A DNA stretch of 64,000 nt from Dickeya fangzhongdai (lineage in GTDB: Bacteria; Pseudomonadota; Gammaproteobacteria; Enterobacterales; Enterobacteriaceae). The translations under genes and the position numbers were made by a program. Positions within the stretch are counted from its first letter, which is position 1. Each line of letters begins with the position of its first letter. Shown in pieces: positions 8,323 to 17,400 of this stretch. Location: NCBI RefSeq assembly GCF_002812485.1, contig NZ_CP025003.1:2604001-2668000 (forward strand), read 5' to 3'. Below the pieces are notes generated by a model. It saw only the letters and a list, made by a program, of their open reading frames with translations, was not told the origin of the DNA and did no database searches.

Positions 8323-8550
8323 TCACGACAACCATTTTTTAAATTGTTCAAAAACAAGCTGATAGGCCTCTTCTTTAGAAGATAATGTAGCAATCGTATA
8401 GGGAGAGTCTCTTTCTACATAGCACACATCCCATTGTTCGCCCCTTTGCACGATACAAGTACAATCACTATTCCGTAACCCATCTAATGAGTAGCTATTA
8501 TCATTAACCCCTAATAGAGATAATTGAGTAATCAGTTCATCACGAGTCAT
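8323..8550 (-). CDS. cdiI: putative immunity protein of the orphan TNT-type CDI toxin
   Basis: A 75-residue acidic/neutral cytoplasmic protein starting MTRDELITQLSLLG and ending EQFKKWLS. The start codon overlaps the stop of the upstream toxin frame by 4 nt (ATGA), the coupling normal for CDI toxin/immunity pairs, and a terminator follows directly. By position it should neutralise the TNT domain encoded just before it. I recall a small immunity family (Imm59-like) with this N-terminus, but that assignment is uncertain. The AT content is clearly higher than in the shared cdiA backbone, as is usual for horizontally exchanged cassettes. Confidence 0.75.
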   Translation of the reverse strand: MTRDELITQLSLLGVNDNSYSLDGLRNSDCTCIVQRGEQWDVCYVERDSPYTIATLSSKEEAYQLVFEQFKKWLS

Positions 8551-10771
8551 TTATCTACCTTTTTCATATAGTCATTGTCTAAGTACCATTGAACTGGTTT
8601 CGGTAATTCATACTGAGTTCCCGTCCCTTTTTGCCCGAACCACGGCAAAATCTTAGATTTAGGAACATCAGGAATAGGCTTAATAATCTCATATTGAAAA
8701 TAAAGCCTTGTAGTTTCATAGGATGAAGGCAAAGCTCTCTCAGTAAAAGGCACACCAACAGGCGATACAAAACTTCCACCGGGATAGCCGTATCTATCAA
8801 CGGTTTCGCCAATAGGCAAAGTAACTTTCTCAACCGGTCCATACGCCCCACGGTTCGGCGGCCAGATTTTCTCCGTTTCCTGAACTCCGCCTTCGGCTTT
8901 ACTATACTGCCCAAAATTAGATGACTCGCGAGCCTGCTGACTTTCCGCGATATTGGCCTTGATACGATCAGCCATCGACACCGCCGTGTTAGTCGCTTCG
9001 GCACCTACTGCTTTACCCGCGACTTTGGCAACGATCTTCTCCGTTACACCTGCGGTCACTTTTACTACACCCGTACCACCGGCAAGCAGACCCGCTATAT
9101 CCGTGACCAGTTTTCCGCCTTCAACACCGGCATTGAACGAGCCACTGGCTCCGGCCTTCTGATATTCCGCTTCCATGTTGTTGATGCGGTCTATATACGA
9201 CTGCTTCACCGCATCCGACACATTACCCAGCACATCACCACTATTGAACAGCGATTTCAGCGCCTCATATGTCTCCATCGGGCTGCTTGCCGTTTTCACG
9301 ATACCGTCGATCGTGTCATACAGACCTGCCGGAACCCCGGCAACCATCCCGGCCGCAAAGCTCCCATCCTGCCCTAAATCTATCGCCGTCCACTTCGCCT
9401 CAGCCTGCACTTTGCAGGCTTGAGTCTGACACTCTTCAAGTTCCTTCTTCTTCTGAGCCTTCTGCTGGTTGCTCAGATAGTTATTCTCGGTCGCCACCTG
9501 CGCCGACTGCGCGCCCTGTACCGCGTCCGTGCCGCTATTGCCTGCCACGCCCGCCGCCAGACCACCCGCTATCGTCGACAGCGTACTCAGTAACTGCTTC
9601 TGGTCTTCATTCAGCTCCTCCGGCTTCTTGCCCGGGTACAGTGTCTCCAGCAGCGCCCGTGCCGCCAGCTCTCCCCCCGCCTCGCCCGCCGCCCCCGCCA
9701 GCGCGCTGTTCCCGCCCGACTCCGCCACTACCGCGCCCAGCAACGCGTGCGCGATGGTGTTCGCCATCACATCCGTGTTGCCCTGCGCATCCGTCGTTGC
9801 CTTGTGGATCTGCTCCGCCAGATACGGCGCCGCCGCACCCGTCACCGCCTGCGCCACATTTCCCGCCAGCACGCCCTGCAACGCCGCCGTCACCGCCTGT
9901 ATCCCCTGTCGTACCGGCCCGCCCGTGCGGTACGGCGACGCATTCAATGACGCATGGTAGTAATCCTGATACAGCGCCTGCGTCACGTCATCCTGCGTTA
10001 TCACCTTATCCGGCGACGCCTGCGCCAGCGACGCCGCCTTCTCCCTTCGTTTCTCCGCCGACGTCGCCGCCAGCCCGGCGTTGGCGTCTTTCGTCGCGTT
10101 TATCGTCCCTTCCGCCGAGGCGATATCCAGCACCTGCGCACCGATTTCCGACAGCAGCTGCGCCTGCCGCAGCTTGCTTTCCACCTTCTCCTTGTCGAAT
10201 ATCGGATTCAGCGCACCGCTGTTGGCCCCCGCCGTATCCCGGCTCAGACCGCTCACGTCCTGCTGTTGCCCGGTCGGGTTGCGGATGACCAGCGTGCCGT
10301 CGCTCACCGCCGCATACGTCGTCCCCGCCGACGAGCCGCTCTGGTTCGCCCCCGCCAGCATCAGGCCGCCCACGTTGCTCAGCACTTGCAGCCCCACCGG
10401 CGCACTGGTGCTGAACCCGCCGCCGGTGTGGGATGCGCTGTACTCGGCCCGGTTGTCGATATTGCTGAAGCCCAGCGTCCCGGTTTCCAGCCGGTTCCGC
10501 TCCGCACTCGCCGTGGACGCTATCGCCCCGCCATCCAGTTGCGTGTGGTTCCCCACCGTGACATCAAACCCGTTACTGCCGGCAAACAGTCCTGACTGCT
10601 CCTGCACGCTGTCAAAGTTGCTGTGCACCTTGTCACGGCTGAAGCTGAAGCTGGCTCCGCCTCCGCCGCCGTAAATCGGTATCGTCACCCCGGCGCTGAC
10701 ACTCTGCTGTTTGCTGTCGTAACGGTCGCTGTCCTGCTCGCTGCGCACCAACAGATCACGTCCCACCCGCG
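8547..10771 (-). pseudogene. cdiA-CT orphan: orphan CdiA C-terminal module with TNT-type NAD glycohydrolase toxin
   Basis: The cdiA-derived frame begins in mid-gene at about 10771 (VGRDLLVRSEQDSDRYDSKQ) and runs to 8547. About 430 residues match the FHA-2 end and pretoxin domain of the main CdiA almost exactly, up to a TENN motif (near 9481-9495). The unique C-terminal region then has a helical entry segment (GMVAGVPAGLYDTIDGIV) and a TNT domain: WPPNRGAYG, the DRYGYPGGSFVSP segment, RALPSSYE and PWFGQKGTGTQYELP. TNT toxins hydrolyse NAD(P)+. The open frame extends upstream to 10841 only through antisense of a SymE remnant. It has no signal peptide or TPS domain, so as it stands it should be silent; the toxin domain itself looks intact. 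Confidence 0.85.
9491..10771. repeat. 1.28-kb direct repeat, copy 1 (orphan module)
   Basis: Matches 15326-16606 at a constant offset of 5835 bp with no net indel and only scattered substitutions (for example at 9501, 9631 and 9650). It encodes the conserved FHA-2/pretoxin part of CdiA up to the ENN junction. It is long enough to serve as homology for RecA-dependent exchange of toxin cassettes. Confidence 0.92.
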
Positions 10772-10875
10772 AGCTGTGGCACTGTCTCGAAGGCCTCAGC
10801 ATCGAACCCTTTGACCTGGACGCGGCGGCCAACTGGATCAAGCATTACCCCGGCGGGCTGACGTTTGCCGAGTAA
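10766..10875 (+). pseudogene. SymE-like fragment, copy B (3' third only)
   Basis: Encodes ELWHCLEGLSIEPFDLDAAANW and GGLTFAE, identical in arrangement to the ends of copies A and C. It is joined at CACCCGCG directly to the cdiA fragment on the other strand, so only about 100 bp remain. A terminator-like hairpin follows at 10886-10908. Confidence 0.65.
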
Positions 10876-10949
10876 CCAACACCCCCCCCGGCCAGCACCG
10901 GGGATTTTGTTTTCGCGCGGGGGTATCGGGGCATAGCCCTGACCAGGTG

Positions 10950-10987
10950 GTTTTGTCATACCATCGGCATGACGGTAATGACAAAAC
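10950..10987. repeat. 38-nt conserved hairpin of the SymE repeat, copy B
   Basis: A perfect 10-bp stem GTTTTGTCAT / ATGACAAAAC. The outer six pairs equal those of copies A and C, while the inner pairs differ but are compensated. Confidence 0.65.
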
Positions 10988-11122
10988 ATTTCCTGTCCGG
11001 GTGTTGAAGCTCTTTCGGGCAACCCGCCGCCACAGCTCACCCTCAAGGGCCGCTGGCTGGAAGACCTCGGCTTTAGCACCGGACAGCCCGTGATTGTCAC
11101 CGTTGAGCGTGGGGGCTGGTGA
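10985..11122 (+). pseudogene. second SymE-like frame, copy B
   Basis: Encodes PPPQLTLKGRWLEDLGFSTG followed by QPVIVTVERGGW and a stop: the core of a SymE/AbrB-like fold (LxGxWLxxxGF, then a VxVxxG strand). There is no ATG with a ribosome site in frame. Degenerate versions of the same segment are seen at about 8190-8250 and 14005-14060, so the pattern of a SymE-like gene followed by a second SymE-like fragment is ancestral to the repeat. Confidence 0.5.
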
Positions 11123-11158
11123 TTGAGGCGGAGCTTAGGATCTAACTGGTAAATAAAT

Positions 11159-11855
11159 ATCCTCCGGCATAGCCGGAGGTTTTTCAGATGCGCCTATAAG
11201 GCTCTGTTACCAGCCGCGCCCTAACAGGCGCATACGATCTGACATTTGCATCAAACTTCGTTACTTACGGCCCGTAAACGGGCTACCCGGATAAGGGATC
11301 GACAACTGCTCTCCCATTTTATCCTCTTCAAGCTGGTGCTTTATGTATTCCTGTATCTTCGCCGTGTTCTTCCCTACCGTATCTACGTAATATCCCCGGC
11401 ACCAGAACTCCCTGTTCCTGTATTTGAATTTCAGATCTCCAAACTGCTCATAAAGCATCAGACTGCTTTTCCCTTTCAGATATCCCATAAAGCCGGATAC
11501 GCTCATTTTGGGCGGGATTTCCACAAGCATATGGATATGATCTGCGCAGCATTCCGCTTCCAGAATACGTACGTTTTTCCACTCACACAGCTTTCTTAAA
11601 ATGCTGCCTATCGCCAGGCGTTTCTCTCCGTAGAACGCCTGTCTTCGGTATTTTGGCGCAAAAACTATGTGATATTTACAGTTCCATCGGGTGTGCGCTA
11701 AGCTCTTTTCGTCCCCCATTGGGACCCCCTTTTGATTTCTTGTTGAACTTTTGCAGTTGCCAGACCGCAAGGTGTTTTAACAAATCAAAAGGGGTTTTGA
11801 TAACTGGCTCAAAGCTGGAAGCTTTACGGAACCCCCAGCCTAGCTGGGGGTTTTC
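11159..11855 (-). mobile_element. IS200/IS605-family insertion sequence (IS200 group, tnpA only)
   Basis: A single Y1 transposase gene (11261-11719) is bounded by two sub-terminal hairpins and no terminal inverted repeats. The hairpin at 11831-11851 (ACCCCCAGC / GCTGGGGGT) lies upstream of the gene and that at 11161-11179 (CCTCCGGC / GCCGGAGG) downstream. IS200 elements have this layout. The exact tips cannot be set without an empty site. The insertion lies between a SymE remnant and the terminator of the endonuclease immunity gene. Confidence 0.8.
11261..11719 (-). CDS. tnpA: IS200/IS605-family transposase TnpA (Y1 HUH)
   Basis: 152 residues from ATG 11719 (GDEKSLAHTRWNCKYHIVF). The HUH motif is seen in CADHIHMLVEIPPK (about residues 60-73) and the catalytic tyrosine region in FWCRGYYVDTVGKN (about 112-125). 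The length is normal for IS200 and the frame is intact, so the element may still move single-stranded. Upstream in-frame residues to 11770 precede the likely start and lack a ribosome site. No tnpB is present. Confidence 0.92.
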   Translation of the reverse strand: MGDEKSLAHTRWNCKYHIVFAPKYRRQAFYGEKRLAIGSILRKLCEWKNVRILEAECCADHIHMLVEIPPKMSVSGFMGYLKGKSSLMLYEQFGDLKFKYRNREFWCRGYYVDTVGKNTAKIQEYIKHQLEEDKMGEQLSIPYPGSPFTGRK

Positions 11856-11862
11856 TATAGAC

Positions 11863-11894
11863 AAAAAAGCGATCCCGGCGCGGGCCGGGATCGC
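11863..11894 (-). terminator. terminator of the endonuclease-module immunity gene
   Basis: On the minus strand, an 11-bp perfect stem GCGATCCCGGC / GCCGGGATCGC followed by TTTTTTG. Confidence 0.85.
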
Positions 11895-11896
11895 TG

Positions 11897-12226
11897 TTAG
11901 TCGTCGTACTGAAGGCTTATATTTATTTTTTCTTCTGGTATATCCACTGTTATTTCACATCTTGACCAGATAGGTTTCCCGCTAGTTAAGTTGTTATCCA
12001 AAAAAAATGTTTTATAGGCAACTAATGCATCCGTTAAATCAGCAACAGCTCGTCCATCTGGGGAGAACCAGTCTAGCTCACCATTTTCATCAAGATAATC
12101 AAACTCATACTTCCCACCATCATTTTCAGGAAAAACCTCTGCTCTTACTATAATCTTGTGGGCATTCTTAGGCCCACAATCATACAGAATTTGGCCTATT
12201 CTCTGCTCAAAATCCTGATCCCGCAT
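11897..12226 (-). CDS. cdiI: immunity protein, YezG/DUF600-like, for the orphan endonuclease toxin
   Basis: 109 residues, acidic, starting MRDQDFEQRIGQILYD. The layout (short N-terminal helix, then KIIVRAEVFPENDGGKYEFDYLD strands, a central helix LTDALVAYKTFF, and a final strand INISLQYDD) fits the YezG/DUF600 immunity family. That family pairs with YeeF-type non-specific nucleases. Its ATG overlaps the toxin stop by 1 nt (TAATG), and the toxin's last codons supply GGAGGT as ribosome site. The gene looks intact even though the toxin frame before it is broken, so immunity without the toxin is possible if transcribed. Confidence 0.8.
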   Translation of the reverse strand: MRDQDFEQRIGQILYDCGPKNAHKIIVRAEVFPENDGGKYEFDYLDENGELDWFSPDGRAVADLTDALVAYKTFFLDNNLTSGKPIWSRCEITVDIPEEKINISLQYDD

Positions 12227-13140
12227 TATTTACCTCCGGGAGAGTTTTTAAAGTCAACATTAACGGGTCTGCCTCCGTCAATTGAATATTGAACAATCAC
12301 CCTATCTGGCCTTGTATTATTTCCTGAATACATCGGCTGAATATTAACATCCACTGCCTTACCATCTTTCAATGCATTGGCCCACGTATTCTCCATCTGT
12401 TTCCAGGCACCTTTATTCAGATTCCCATCCATAGGAACAAGGTTTAGTTTCTCACCCGGTCCATTGAAAATACTAGCAATAAGATGACCGCCTTCATCAC
12501 CAGTATTACCACACTTACCAGCCTTACATTGCTGGTAAGTATTCCTATCATTTTTAGATAGACTCAGTGATGCACTAACATTGGTAGTTCGACTCAACTC
12601 ATCCGTGTGATAAGTCTTATTCCCGTCAACTTCATAGACAGTGTTGGGTTCTGGTTTATTCATTGTTTTGTTCCAGGCACCCACCGGTAATAGCACCTAA
12701 TGCAGCTCCTGCTAAAATTTCTGCCTGTTGTTTATCAATGCCGTAAATACTTTGGAGTCTATTTGCAAACTCCGTACTAGATACAACACCTTCGGCTTCT
12801 ATCTGCTGTGCCAATAACGAAGACATGTCATTCTTCATTTTCGATGGCACATCATCACCCAACACACGATCTATCGCTTCACGAACCAACATACCGTTTG
12901 CTGGGATATCGCCGTACTTTTCTTTACAGGCCTCTGGGCTGGTCGAACATACAGCAATAATTTCCTTCTGCTGTTCCAGACTCAGATCTTCCATTTCCTT
13001 CACGATCTGTTTGCAGTCACCGAGAGCTTCACAACCTTTTGCTTTAGCTGCAAAATCTTCTATCTGATCAGCACTCAGATAGTTATTCTCCACAACAACT
13101 TCTTCCGTTGCGAAGTCAGCCAGCGAACACCACTTTTCCC
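12226..13140 (-). pseudogene. cdiA-CT orphan: orphan CdiA C-terminal module with DNA/RNA non-specific endonuclease toxin, frameshifted
   Basis: The module enters with FATEEVVVENNYLSADQIEDF (near 13063-13115), the VENN junction, with almost nothing of the shared pretoxin domain left. Frame 1 continues to LAGAALGAITGG and then misreads to a stop at 12656. Frame 2 resumes at AWNKTMNKPEPNTVYEV and carries a complete nuclease domain (GDEGGHLIASIFNG, LNLVPMDGNLN, WKQMENTWANAL) of the Endonuclea_NS_2 type with a DEGGHL catalytic motif. One extra G in GGTGGG near 12683 accounts for the break. Without translocation domains and with the shift, it should not be expressed as a functional toxin. Confidence 0.82.
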
Positions 13141-13147
13141 TGTGCAG

Positions 13148-13616
13148 TCAGCCGGTTACAGCCGGTTTTTCCTGATGCGTTTCGATACCCGGACACCCAA
13201 GCCCGATACGCACTTTTTCACCCCGACACGCTACCGCCCTGCCGGGGCTTTCGCCTGCAACCCTCGCATCATAGCAGCGGCGGCAGCCGCTGCCATCCGC
13301 TGTCTGGGGTTCGGGTTGGGGTTTCATCGCAACCCGTGACGGTGCGGACGGCACAGAGACGCCCTGCGGCGCTCTGTGGCTCCAACGGTTAACGAGAAGA
13401 CGCACCTGCATGACCACGCCGGCCAGCAACCAGCCAGGCGGCCATCGGGGAGGCCCCCGGCGGGGGCCACACGGGGCGAAGATGGCTAGCACGGGAACGA
13501 ACAAGGCGCTTTGCGACTGCGAGCCGGGCGCAGCCAGTGCAGCGTGGTTGGGGCGGGGGCGAGGTAATACCCTTCAGCGAAGGCCCGACGGGCCGACTTG
13601 CTTTTTGGGGTTGGGG
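13148..13616. other. GC-rich segment of unknown origin inside the CDI mosaic
   Basis: About 470 bp with strongly skewed, high GC content, lying between the VENN entry of the endonuclease module and SymE-like copy C. It has no cdiA homology. Minus-strand frames (13148-13504 and 13389-13640) overlap with a frame change near 13430 and read as Arg/Pro/Ala-rich proteins faintly like the Icd/Ash host-division-inhibitor ORFs annotated in enterobacterial prophages and islands. I cannot support a functional gene. Confidence 0.35.
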
Positions 13617-13870
13617 TTTCCCAAGCCGAACGCTATGCACGCGCCCGCTTTCAGGCGGTGTCCCTGCAAGGTGCCTGGCTCACCGAAGCCGGCTTTACCG
13701 ACGGGATGCCGTTAAAAATACGTGTCATGCCCGGCTGCATGGTCATCACCGCGCAGAACACCCGCGAGCTGTGGCACTGTCTCGAAGGGCTGAGCATCGA
13801 ACCCTTTGACCCGGACGCCGCAGCCAACTGGATCAAGCATTACTCCGGCGGTCTGACGTTTGCCGAGTAA
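13617..13870 (+). pseudogene. SymE-like toxin gene, 5'-truncated, copy C
   Basis: Encodes AERYARARFQAVSLQGAW, then DGMPLKIRVMPGCMVITAQN, then LWHCLEGLSIEPFDPDAAANW, ending GGLTFAE. It is nearly identical to copy A and starts at the same breakpoint TTTCCCAAGCCG. An alternative in-frame start at about 13598 gives a 90-residue frame, but no ribosome site is evident. It lies convergent to the immunity gene of the active CDI system, with a terminator at 13881-13904 and the conserved 38-nt hairpin at 13946-13983 between them. It could be a functional short SymE-like protein, but truncation is more likely. Confidence 0.6.
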
Positions 13871-13945
13871 CCAACACCACCCCCGGCCCGCGCCGGGGTT
13901 TTTTGTTTTATGGCTGGGGTGTCGGGGCATGGCCCTGACCGGGTG

Positions 13946-13983
13946 GTTTTGGGGACACGGCCAACTGGCGGTGGCCACAAAAC
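13946..13983. repeat. 38-nt conserved hairpin of the SymE repeat, copy C
   Basis: Same sequence as copy A (8147-8184). It is part of a longer unit of roughly 400 bp shared between 7817-8220 and 13617-14020, with scattered substitutions. Confidence 0.6.
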
Positions 13984-14154
13984 ATTTCCTGTTCGGGTGC
14001 TTAAGCATTTTCAGGCAACCCCGCGGCTCAGACTAAAGGGCGGCGGGGGGATTGAAGCGTAAAACCCTACTTGTTGGGTGACCAACCTTCAGGGTTAACT
14101 TCACAAGGGCGGGATTAGTAAGCCATTCCCCCATTACCAGTTCTGTAATAACAA

Positions 14155-14451
14155 TTACTTCTCATCCAAAATAGTAACAATATGCTGTAACCATTTTTTA
14201 GATGACTCCCATTCGCTAGGGTAATAATAACAACATCCCATTTTTTCAAATAAAAGTGTCTGAAGCTCATCGTCAGTACTATCAGAGTTCATCAGGTACA
14301 ATATTTGTTGCTTTAAAGCAGGAATGCTTTCGCTACCTACATCTTGCTTGTAAAACCTAATTACACCATCTGCATCTGGATGGTCTAAATCCCAATCCTG
14401 ATTAAAGTAAGCACCTAGCAGTTGTTCTAGCTCTGAAAAATCTAACATCAT
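14155..14451 (-). CDS. cdiI: CDI immunity protein (CdiI_2 type) of the active system
   Basis: 98 residues, acidic. FSELEQLLGAYFNQDWDLDH at the N-terminus is the signature of the CdiI_2 family, which protects against RNase A-like CdiA toxins. Its start overlaps the cdiA stop by 4 nt (ATGA), so translation is coupled. It is expected in the cytoplasm, binding the toxin domain made by sister cells. A Cys-Cys-Tyr-Tyr-Tyr segment near residue 72 is unusual but of unknown meaning. Family and toxin type agree, which makes both calls stronger. Confidence 0.9.
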   Translation of the reverse strand: MMLDFSELEQLLGAYFNQDWDLDHPDADGVIRFYKQDVGSESIPALKQQILYLMNSDSTDDELQTLLFEKMGCCYYYPSEWESSKKWLQHIVTILDEK

Positions 14452-17400
14452 GGAGTTGGGTATCCCGTATGTATCCTGTAGCCATCAGGCATTGTCGGAT
14501 CTTTTCTAATAACGACTGTGACATTGGACACTGGTTGAGATGAGGTACTACCTCTAGTCATACTAGAACCAATGACAGTCGGTGACGAATATTTAATAAC
14601 AACCTGATTATTATTACTTTTCATGAACGAACCTATTGCACTTTGGTTAGCACCAATCGCGTTAGATATCGCTGACTCTGCAACTGCTCTATCACTGAAA
14701 GTTGACGCAACCCGAACCTTAGGATCATTAGCCAATCGGGTAGCAAGTTGCTCATCACTTTGTCCAACATGTCTAGCAATTAAATGACCGCCCGCTGCTT
14801 CATGAGCAGCTAAACCCCCACCCGGTACAATAGGGCTATTTTGCCCAGTAGTAACTGACTCTTTAGATGTTGCTTTGGAAATCCCTCCGGCAACTCCCGC
14901 AGCCGATGCGATCGCTGCGTGGCCCATCACATTGGTGATTTCCGCCGAGACCTCCGCCGAACCACCCATTGTCTGCGCACGATGCAACGACAGGTTTATC
15001 TGTGAATCCAATTCCGTCAAAGCGCTACGGGCTGCAATCCACTCTTTTTGCTCCGCCTCGCTTAACGAGCCAACCCCTTGTGTACGTGCTTTTTCTGCCA
15101 GTGCCGCTTCCTGCTGGCTGTACTCTGCACGCATGGACTTCAGCCCCTGCTCAACTGTGTAACAGTCCGCCGCGCTGGAACAGGTTTCTACCCGCTGCCG
15201 CTGTTCATCCGATTCCGGCCCAAACTCCCGACGAACCTCCGCAACACAAGCTTTGTCGCCATTACAGGCAGCCAGTTTCTCGTAACGCTCCTGACTGCGT
15301 TTGGCAGACAAAAGGTTATTCTCCACCGCCACCTGAGCCGACTGCGCGCCCTGTACCGCGTCCGTGCCGCTATTGCCTGCCACGCCCGCCGCCAGACCAC
15401 CCGCTATCGTCGACAGCGTACTCAGCAACTGCTTCTGGTCTTCATTCAGCTCGTCCGGCTTCTTGCCCGGGTACAGTGCCTCCAGCAACGCCCGTGCCGC
15501 CAGCTCTCCCCCCGCCTCGCCCGCCGCACCCGCCAGCGCGCTGTTCCCGCCCGACTCCGCCACTACCGCGCCCAGCAACGCGTGCGCGATGGTGTTCGCC
15601 ATCACATCCGTGTTGCCCTTCGCATCCGTCGTTGCCTTGTGGATCTGCTCCGCCAGATACGGCGCCGCCGCACCCGTCACCGCCTGCGCCACATTTCCCG
15701 CCAGCACGCCCTGCAACGCCGCCGTCACCGCCTGTATCCCCTGACGGACCGGCCCGCCCGTGCGGTACGGCGACGCATTCAATGACGCATGGTAGTAATC
15801 CTGATACAGCGCCTGCGTCACGTCATCCTGCGTTATCACCTTATCCGGCGACGCCTGCGCCAGCGACGCCGCCTTCTCCCTTCGTTTCTCCGCCGACGTC
15901 GCCGCCAGCCCGGCGTTGGCGTCTTTCGTCGCGTTTATCGTCCCTTCCGCCGAGGCGATATCCAGCACCTGCGCACCGATTTCCGACAGCAGCTGCGCCT
16001 GCCGCAGCTTGCTTTCCACCTTCTCCTTGTCGAATATCGGATTCAGCGCACCGCTGTTGGCCCCCGCCGTATCCCGGCTCAGACCGCTCACGTCCTGCTG
16101 TTGCCCGGTCGGGTTGCGGATGACCAGCGTGCCGTCGCTCACCGCCGCATACGTCGTCCCCGCCGACGAGCCGCTCTGGTTCGCCCCCGCCAGCATCAGG
16201 CCGCCCACGTTGCTCAGCACTTGCAGCCCCACCGGCGCACTGGTGCTGAACCCGCCGCCGGTGTGGGATGCGCTGTACTCGGCCCGGTTGTCGATATTGC
16301 TGAAGCCCAGCGTCCCGGTTTCCAGCCGGTTCCGCTCCGCACTCGCCGTGGACGCTATCGCCCCGCCATCCAGTTGCGTGTGGTTCCCCACCGTGACATC
16401 AAACCCGTTACTGCCGGCAAACAGTCCTGACTGCTCCTGCACGCTGTCAAAGTTGCTGTGCACCTTGTCACGGCTGAAGCTGAAGCTGGCTCCGCCACCG
16501 CCGCCGTAAATCGGTATCGTCACCCCGGCGCTGACACTCTGCTGTTTGCTGTCGTAACGGTCGCTGTCCTGCTCGCTGCGCACCAGCAGATCACGTCCCA
16601 CCCGCGCGGTTATCGCCCCGGCATCGACCTGCGCCCCCTGCAGGGTGGTGTCTCGTCCGCTGCTCAATATCGCAGTCCGGCCCGCTTCCAGCAGCGACTC
16701 CGTGTGTGTCAGCCCATCGCCGCGCAGGTTGCCCTTCGCCGCGTTGACGCTGGCGCTCACGCTCAACCCGAAACTCCCCGAGGCGCTGACGCCGATACTG
16801 ACCCCGATACTGCCGCCCTTGCTCTGGTTGCTGCCTTCGGTGTGCTGCGTATTCGCGCCTGACAACAGCAGGATATCCCGCGTGGCGGCCAGCGTCAGAT
16901 CCTGACCCGCTTTTAACTGGCTGCCCACCACCGTGATATCGCCATCGGTCGCATGAACTCGCAGGTTGCCGCCGGCGGTCACGCTGCTGCCGGATACCGT
17001 GTCCTGCGTCCGGGTCTGCTGCGAGGAGGAGGACTGGCTGCCGTACGAAATGCTCACCCCGACCGCCTGCGGCTGGGCGCTGTCCTCACCTCCGCCCGCC
17101 GCCGCCTTCGCGCTGGCTCCTTCCCGTTGCGCCAGCGCTAACCTTGTGGCCTGCGCGCCCTGTCCGGCACTCAACGCCGCTTTCACCCCGGCCAGCGTTT
17201 TCAGCCGACTGTCGCTCTCCCGGCTCACCGCCTGCACGGTTTCCACCATACTGTTCAGCGCGCCGCCCACGCTACCGCTCAGCGCAATCGTCAGACCGCT
17301 CTGTTTCTGCTCCATCGTCTGTGTGGTGCGGCGGATATCATGCCCCGGCGTCACGGACACATTACGCCCGCTCAAATCAATGTCCCGCGCCGCAATGACA

